A stretch of DNA of 10,636 nucleotides from Candidatus Kapaibacterium sp. GTDB lineage: Bacteria > Bacteroidota > Ignavibacteria > Kapaibacteriales > UBA2268. Below are positions 5,704 to 10,636 of the stretch, in pieces. How positions within the stretch are numbered: position 1 is the stretch's first letter; every line of letters begins with the position of its first letter. The notes beneath the pieces were generated by a model that did not search any database, was not told the origin of the DNA, and saw only the letters and a program-made list of their open reading frames with translations. A program made the position numbers and the translations under genes. The stretch spans positions 1 through 10,636 of the forward strand of contig JAQIDA010000218.1 in the NCBI GenBank assembly GCA_027858275.1, read 5' to 3'.

Positions 5704-8700
5704 ATGGCAAAGATTAAAATTCCACAGATTCCTTTCTTTATTAATCCTGTTCTGCAAGCACTAAAGAAACTTGGCGGATCAGGATCAAATCAAGAGATCA
5801 ACGAAATGGTCGCCAAAATTACCAATCTTTCTGAAGAACAGCTTAATAAATTGCATAAACCGGGTGTTGAAAATTTAACAGCAGTTGATTATAAAATTGC
5901 ATGGGCAAGAACTGAGCTAAAAAATTACGGTATAATCGACAACACTGAAAGAGGCTCGTGGATTTTAACTGAAAAAGGTAAGGCTACTGACAGTGTTGAC
6001 GAAAAAGAGGTAAGACGTTTTAGTATGGAAAAGACAAAAACATTTGATGAAAATGATAGGGATAGTATGTTTTCATGGGTTCAAACTCACAAAGAGTTAG
6101 TTGATTATCTTAAAACGAAACAAGATAATCAAACGGATCTGATAATGTTGTTAAAAAAAGTGAAAATCACAGGTTTCCGTGATTCAATACAAGATTCAAA
6201 CGGGAAATCACTTGAGCTGAATGAGATTGATCCATTTACCTTCTTTTGTTATATCTATAAATTTGGACCGGATAAACGATTGAAAATTCTTCAAAGTATT
6301 GCTGACCAACTCGGTCTGTCAGTACCGAAAGGGGAATCCGGAATACCTTCCACAAATGCGCAAAAAGTTTGTTTATTTCCGTTTAAAGCCGATCGAATTA
6401 ATAATGAAATGCAAAGGTTGTGGAAATTCTATTTTTCGGCTCTGGATGACAATATCTCTGATGAACAGTTTGCTGATATTCTCAGCATTTTGGGTGTTGG
6501 TAAAACAAAGTTGACCGAAGTTCTTTTTTATATAATGCCCGAAAAATACTTCCCAATAAACGGACCAAGCAAGCCTTACCTGAAGGAACACCTAAATATT
6601 GATCCAACATTCAACTCATATTCTGAATACGTAGAAATTTTAAACAAGATAAAAGAAAAGACAAAAATACCTTTTTATGAACTTTCTTATGAAGCATGGA
6701 AATGGAATGACCAAAAGAAAGAAAGAAACTATTGGATATTCCAAGGAAACCCCAAACAATATAATGTCGTGGAAGCTATCTCGAATAATGAACTTTCTAC
6801 TTGGTCTGTCTCAGCTCATAAGGACAAAATAAGAATCGGAGATAAGGTCATTCTATGGGTTACAGGAAAGGACAGGGGCTGCTATGCCTTGTGCGAAGTT
6901 GAGTCAGAAATATACGAAGATTATGATGATGAAATTGACGCAAAATATACATTAGATCCCGATATGAATAAATTGCATACTGTTGTCAAAATCAATATCA
7001 CTCACGATTTGATTAAAAATCCAATAACAAAAGATCAGATTGATTCAATTAAGAAATTATCAAAATTAAAAGTCGGCAACCAAGGAACAAACTTTGAAGC
7101 GACTGAAGAAGAATATAAAACTATCTTAAAAATGGTGAATGGTATGAAGGAAAGAAAATATTGGCTATACGCTCCGGGCGATAATGCTCACATGTGGGAA
7201 GAGTTCTATAAAGATGGCGTTATGGGGCTTGGTTGGTATGAGCTTGGAGATATAAAAAAATATAAGACAATAAAAGATATTGAGAAAAAACTAACTGAAA
7301 TAAAAAGTAGCACTCAATCCCAACATATTGATGCACTTGCCAATTATGATTTTTTGAATTCAATATCTATTGGTGATTATATAATTGCCAAAAAAGGTGT
7401 AACTCAGATTCTTGGGTACGGAATTGTCAAATCTGATTATTATTACGATACATCTTATGAAAAATACCCCCATTTACGAAAAGTTGAATGGATAAAATCC
7501 GGCATTTGGGAGCCAATATGTGGGTTGGCTCAAAAGACTCTAACTGACTATACTTCTAATACAATGGATGCAAAATATAATCTTATAAAGTATAAATTGA
7601 AAAGAGATTATTTGATTGATATTATGAATTACTCAATCCCCTACACGCCCCCATCCCTCAACACAATCCTATACGGCCCTCCCGGAACAGGAAAAACATA
7701 TCATACTGTTCTGAAAGCAGCGGAGATTGTTTCTAAGCGAAAGATTGAAGATACTGAAGGCGGATATGCCGAAGCCAAGATGATTTTCAACGAAAACAAA
7801 GGCGATCAGATTGAATTCGTCACTTTTCACCAGAATTACAGTTATGAAGATTTTATTCAGGGGCTTAGACCGGACACGGATAACGGCAAGACGCTGACTT
7901 TCGAGAAAAAAGACGGCGTATTTATGAGGATCGCGATTAACGCTCTTTTTGAATATTACAAGGTATTGAAAAATCAACCCGCTCAAATAGATCAAGAAGC
8001 TTTGGATTTGAATGAAGCGTATCTGGATTTTGTTGAAGATCTCAAAAAACGTCCGACATTAGAATTCTCATCATCAAGCGGTTTGCCGATCACGATCAGC
8101 TCATTTTCTAAGAAAAACAGCATAGTTTATAATCATCAGAGCAGCAGCAGAAGTTATATAGTTTCGGGCGACAGATTAATCAAACTGTACAAAGCTTTTC
8201 CAAAACTGAATTTGATCAAAAATATCAACAATGATATTAGAGAAGCAATCGGAGGCTGCAATTCAACTATTTATTGGGTAGCACTGAAAGAATTTATCTA
8301 TTATATCAGTAATTACAAAAATTCGAGTGATCAAGATTCAAAAAAAGAATATGAAGAAGTCAGTTTTGAATCAAAGAAGAAATTGTTATCTACTATCGGC
8401 TTAGAAGATCTTGAGAAAGTGAAGGACGCGCAAGTTCCGAACTACGTAATAATAATAGACGAAATCAACCGCGCCAATATCTCACGCGTATTCGGCGAAT
8501 TGATCACATTGATTGAGCCGGACAAGCGTTCGCACGGCGCTATACCATTGACTTGCACACTGCCGTCCGGCGATGAGTTCATTGTTCCTTCGAATCTATA
8601 TATTATCGGCACCATGAACACAGCCGATAAATCAATTGCCCTTTTGGATATCGCATTGCGCAGACGCTTTGATTTCGAGGCGATGTATCCGAAGTATGAG

Positions 8701-8973
8701 GGCGAGATTGTCGGCAAAACTGTTTATGATTCTGACGTTCTTTTGAAGCTGAATGAATCAATTATCAAAGAAAAAGGACATGATTTTCAGATCGGGCATT
8801 CATACTTCATGGACAAAGAAAACAACCTTGTCCAAAGGATGAACAAAAAAGTTATTCCCCTGCTGATGGAATACTTTATGAACAACGAAGCAGACGTGAA
8901 AAAGATATTGAAAAGCGCTGACCTTGAGGTCGAAGAAAAATCATGGCCAATTAGGATTACAGGCAAAGCGTGA
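5704..8973 (+). CDS. mcrB: McrB-type GTPase of a type IV restriction system, with Mrr_N-like and two EVE-like reader domains
   Basis: 1089 residues, against about 460 in E. coli McrB. McrB binds modified DNA and, powered by GTP, drives the McrC nuclease. Residues about 6-95 resemble the Mrr_N winged helix (PF14338: 'PFFINPVLQALKKLGG', 'ARTELKNYGIIDNTERGSW'). Residues about 105-335 are helical, with a helix-hairpin-helix-like 'LGVGKTKL' (263-270) and 'KYFPINGPSKPYL'. Residues about 341-478 look like an EVE/PUA-like domain ('NYWIFQGNPKQY', 'GDKVILWVTG'). Residues about 484-615 look like a second ('RKYWLYAPGDNAHMWEEFY', 'GDYIIAKKG'). The AAA+ domain has Walker A GPPGTGKT (658-665), Walker B VIIIDEINRAN (915-925), McrB signature MNTADKSIALLDIALRRRF (971-989) and FQIGHSYFM (1028-1036). 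All motor motifs are intact. EVE domains are known readers of modified bases, so the target is probably modified DNA, possibly phage DNA; the actual base is unknown. The ribosome site is weak. The stop overlaps mcrC by 4 bases. Confidence 0.93.
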   Translation: MAKIKIPQIPFFINPVLQALKKLGGSGSNQEINEMVAKITNLSEEQLNKLHKPGVENLTAVDYKIAWARTELKNYGIIDNTERGSWILTEKGKATDSVDEKEVRRFSMEKTKTFDENDRDSMFSWVQTHKELVDYLKTKQDNQTDLIMLLKKVKITGFRDSIQDSNGKSLELNEIDPFTFFCYIYKFGPDKRLKILQSIADQLGLSVPKGESGIPSTNAQKVCLFPFKADRINNEMQRLWKFYFSALDDNISDEQFADILSILGVGKTKLTEVLFYIMPEKYFPINGPSKPYLKEHLNIDPTFNSYSEYVEILNKIKEKTKIPFYELSYEAWKWNDQKKERNYWIFQGNPKQYNVVEAISNNELSTWSVSAHKDKIRIGDKVILWVTGKDRGCYALCEVESEIYEDYDDEIDAKYTLDPDMNKLHTVVKINITHDLIKNPITKDQIDSIKKLSKLKVGNQGTNFEATEEEYKTILKMVNGMKERKYWLYAPGDNAHMWEEFYKDGVMGLGWYELGDIKKYKTIKDIEKKLTEIKSSTQSQHIDALANYDFLNSISIGDYIIAKKGVTQILGYGIVKSDYYYDTSYEKYPHLRKVEWIKSGIWEPICGLAQKTLTDYTSNTMDAKYNLIKYKLKRDYLIDIMNYSIPYTPPSLNTILYGPPGTGKTYHTVLKAAEIVSKRKIEDTEGGYAEAKMIFNENKGDQIEFVTFHQNYSYEDFIQGLRPDTDNGKTLTFEKKDGVFMRIAINALFEYYKVLKNQPAQIDQEALDLNEAYLDFVEDLKKRPTLEFSSSSGLPITISSFSKKNSIVYNHQSSSRSYIVSGDRLIKLYKAFPKLNLIKNINNDIREAIGGCNSTIYWVALKEFIYYISNYKNSSDQDSKKEYEEVSFESKKKLLSTIGLEDLEKVKDAQVPNYVIIIDEINRANISRVFGELITLIEPDKRSHGAIPLTCTLPSGDEFIVPSNLYIIGTMNTADKSIALLDIALRRRFDFEAMYPKYEGEIVGKTVYDSDVLLKLNESIIKEKGHDFQIGHSYFMDKENNLVQRMNKKVIPLLMEYFMNNEADVKKILKSADLEVEEKSWPIRITGKA

Positions 8974-10355
8974 TAAATCTGTTTGAATATCAGAACAAAG
9001 TTGAAGCTCCCGAGAACTTCGAAAAGCTCGATAAGTTCCTCGACGGAGTATGGAAAAACCGAGATACGTCCGGATATTACTTTGATGAATCCGAGACCGG
9101 AAAATACCAGAAATTCATAAAATATCTGTATAAAAACAAACATATAAAATCCAATAAATATGTCGGTGTTATCCGCTTTGAAGATCAAAAAATCAATCTG
9201 CTGCCTAAGATATTCTATGATCGGGATATCAATTACAATGATTTGGATGATGAGGATCCTAATCTTAACGCCATTCACAATCATATTCTCTGGTGGCTGA
9301 GCTATTGCCGGAAAATCAAATTCCCGAATTATCAAACTGCCCTCGGCAATCAGAAAAATGATTTCTTTGAAGTATTGATATATCTGTTTTCAAAGTATAC
9401 TCGTGAGCTGCTTTCAAGCTCGATATACCAACAATATGAAGAGATAAACAAAGAACTGTCTTTCATCAAAGGACGTTTGAATATCAACGCTTATATCAAC
9501 GAAAATCTGTCAAGAGGCAATTGGCACAAATTGAATTGCACTTATGACGCTTTCGTTTTTGATAACAAATTCAATCGGATTATCAAACACGTCACGACTA
9601 TGCTGTTCAGAGCATCAGCCAGCCCGGATAACAAAAGGAATTTGCGGGAAATCCTGTTCATATTGGATGAAGTCAGCGAAGAATGCGCGACTGCCGAGGA
9701 GTGCGCCGCAATCAGCTTCAATCCCGTTTTCGAACAGTTCGCCACCGTCCGAGACTATTGCTATCTCTTTCTGAACAACAGCATCTCTTTCGATTACAAG
9801 AACGATCTGAAACTGTTCGCCTTCCTGTTGCCGATGGAGTACGTTTTTGAGGATTTCATTTTTGGCTTTATAGAAAAGGAAATTGAAGAAATAAAAGCAA
9901 AACCTCAGGCAGGGTCCAAATATCTTGATTCCGGACGAAATTTTGCTCTGCGTCCCGATTTGATCTTGCTAAGCCAATCAAATAAATTCATAGCGGACAC
10001 TAAATATAAGATTGTATATTCAGACGATAAAAATGCGAAAAACGGAATTTCCCAAACGGATTTATATCAAATGCTCGCTTATGCCGTAAGATTCAATATA
10101 GACCAAATCTTCCTCTTCTACCCAAATACCCTCAAAGACACCTGCGAGCAAAGCGGCGAAATCAATATAAAAGACAAGCTGGCGGATAACAGGGAAATCA
10201 GCATCAAATCATCCCGTCTCCCAATAATCAATCATTCCTTGTTTGAGAAGGACGACAAGGAAGATGACAAGAAAGATGCAAAACTAAATGATATATTCGA
10301 AGAGACAAAGAAGCAGTTAATAAAAAAAATAAAAGATATCCTTCGCCTGACTTAA
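8970..10355 (+). CDS. mcrC: McrC-type nuclease subunit of a type IV restriction system
   Basis: 461 residues, beginning with a GTG at 8970 that overlaps the mcrB TGA (GTGA), so it is translated by coupling with mcrB. McrC binds the McrB ring, stimulates its GTPase and cuts DNA. The N-terminal half ('KYVGVIRFEDQKINLLPKIFY', 'HNHILWWLSYCRKIKF') is typical of the McrBC 5-methylcytosine restriction component family (PF10117). The middle 'LSFIKGRLNINAYI' and 'YDAFVFDNKFNRIIKHV' are family blocks. The PD-(D/E)xK centre is visible as RPD (Asp330), DTKYK (Asp343, Lys345) and a downstream Gln in 'QTDLYQMLAYA' (Gln367). These match the D...DxK arrangement of E. coli McrC, so the nuclease should be active. 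The C-terminus is a highly charged Lys/Asp stretch (about 426-455). It is longer than the E. coli protein (about 350 residues). No terminator is evident after it. Confidence 0.94.
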   Translation: MINLFEYQNKVEAPENFEKLDKFLDGVWKNRDTSGYYFDESETGKYQKFIKYLYKNKHIKSNKYVGVIRFEDQKINLLPKIFYDRDINYNDLDDEDPNLNAIHNHILWWLSYCRKIKFPNYQTALGNQKNDFFEVLIYLFSKYTRELLSSSIYQQYEEINKELSFIKGRLNINAYINENLSRGNWHKLNCTYDAFVFDNKFNRIIKHVTTMLFRASASPDNKRNLREILFILDEVSEECATAEECAAISFNPVFEQFATVRDYCYLFLNNSISFDYKNDLKLFAFLLPMEYVFEDFIFGFIEKEIEEIKAKPQAGSKYLDSGRNFALRPDLILLSQSNKFIADTKYKIVYSDDKNAKNGISQTDLYQMLAYAVRFNIDQIFLFYPNTLKDTCEQSGEINIKDKLADNREISIKSSRLPIINHSLFEKDDKEDDKKDAKLNDIFEETKKQLIKKIKDILRLT

Positions 10356-10359
10356 AAAT

Positions 10360-10368
10360 TAATCTCTC
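10360..10368. repeat. Right half of the short inverted repeat bracketing mcrBC
   Basis: TAATCTCTC, the exact reverse complement of 5690-5698, just after the mcrC stop. The bases around it (10356-10381) can also be aligned, less well and with one gap, to the reverse complement of the 35-bp repeat (shared AAATTAA, CTC and AAACAATTA). The two readings compete. Confidence 0.35.
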
Positions 10369-10454
10369 TCAAAACAATTATTATTTCTCCGAAAATTACT
10401 ATATTGGAACGAGTGGAAATATATAAAAATCGGGAACAATCAAAAGGGAATCTT

Positions 10455-10636
10455 ATGAGAAAATCAATCGTCGTATTATCACTTTCCTTAATCAGCATTT
10501 TACTTTTTTCCATGTCCTGTGGAGACAACACACTCCCTGCCAATCCCGTCGGCAACAACGATATATTTGAACCAAACGGTCAATTTGGTTTGGCATACGA
10601 AATTGACACAATCACATCAGGTTCGGCCCTGTTAGA
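10455..10636 (+). CDS. Lipoprotein of unknown function, N-terminal part (runs off window end)
   Basis: The ATG at 10455 follows an AAAAGGGAA ribosome site (10442-10450), and the frame is open for 60 codons to the window edge. A basic start and hydrophobic core (residues 2-18, 'KSIVVLSLSLISILLF') end in SMSC, with Cys22 the probable lipidated residue, followed by GDN. This is a type II signal peptide, so the product is an envelope lipoprotein. The mature part seen so far (Asn/Pro-rich, then 'NGQFGLAYEIDTI') matches no family that I recognise. It starts 99 bases after mcrC and has its own strong ribosome site, so it is probably unrelated to the restriction system, though no terminator separates them. 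Confidence 0.82.
   Translation, partial: MRKSIVVLSLSLISILLFSMSCGDNTLPANPVGNNDIFEPNGQFGLAYEIDTITSGSALL

Noticed and set aside
8787..9335. 182-codon minus-strand frame across the mcrB/mcrC junction
   Set aside because: It lies wholly antisense to two well-supported genes. Its hydrophobic, Ile/Phe-rich translation is what the complement of charged coding sequence gives.
10352..10558. 68-codon minus-strand frame at the right end
   Set aside because: It is antisense to the start of a lipoprotein gene that has a strong ribosome site and a clear signal peptide.
1..10636. CRISPR arrays, tRNA or rRNA genes, transposase genes
   Set aside because: No regularly spaced direct repeats, cloverleaf, rRNA sequence or transposase motif was seen on either strand.

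Overview
The window looks like a stretch of a chromosome with low to moderate GC, from a Gram-negative bacterium that has lipoprotein-type and Sec-type signal peptides. The lipobox styles, the AT-rich spacers and the gene mix would fit the Bacteroidota/Ignavibacteriota (FCB) side of the tree. That is an inference with low confidence, because no rRNA or other phylogenetic marker is present.

Left part (1-1900): the 3' end of a DUF805-type small membrane protein ends at 252 and is followed by a clear Rho-independent terminator. A two-gene set of exported proteins follows, with a 4-base overlap: a cysteine-rich NTR/TIMP-like protein (438-902) and an unrecognised secreted protein (899-1687). The second gene stops at a TAG, but its frame stays open for 42 more codons that look like a real PepSY-type C-terminus, so the gene is probably truncated by a nonsense mutation. 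A bidirectional terminator (1850-1886) separates this set from the convergent gene.

Middle (1900-5700): a minus-strand lipoprotein subtilisin-like protease (S8) with an I9 propeptide and an intact catalytic triad; a 520-base spacer with an inverted repeat and a perfect 20-bp palindrome; a plus-strand histidine ammonia-lyase-family enzyme with an intact MIO motif and histidine-type selectivity residues but an altered inner loop, and no other hut genes in view; then a 380-base spacer full of small hairpin repeats.

Right part (5700-10636): a type IV modification-dependent restriction operon, mcrB-mcrC, with a 4-base overlap and a GTG start for mcrC. The McrB homologue is 1089 residues, against about 460 in E. 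coli K-12. The extra N-terminal part reads as an Mrr_N-like winged helix, a helical segment with a helix-hairpin-helix-like GVG, and two successive EVE/PUA-like domains, all ahead of a complete McrB-type AAA+ GTPase. McrC keeps a PD-(D/E)xK nuclease centre. The window ends inside a new lipoprotein gene.

The main points of interest are the multi-reader McrB, a 35-bp sequence shared by the upstream regions of the secreted-protein set and mcrBC (30 of 35 identical), the severed tail at 1685, and the palindrome-rich spacers on both sides of the lyase gene.
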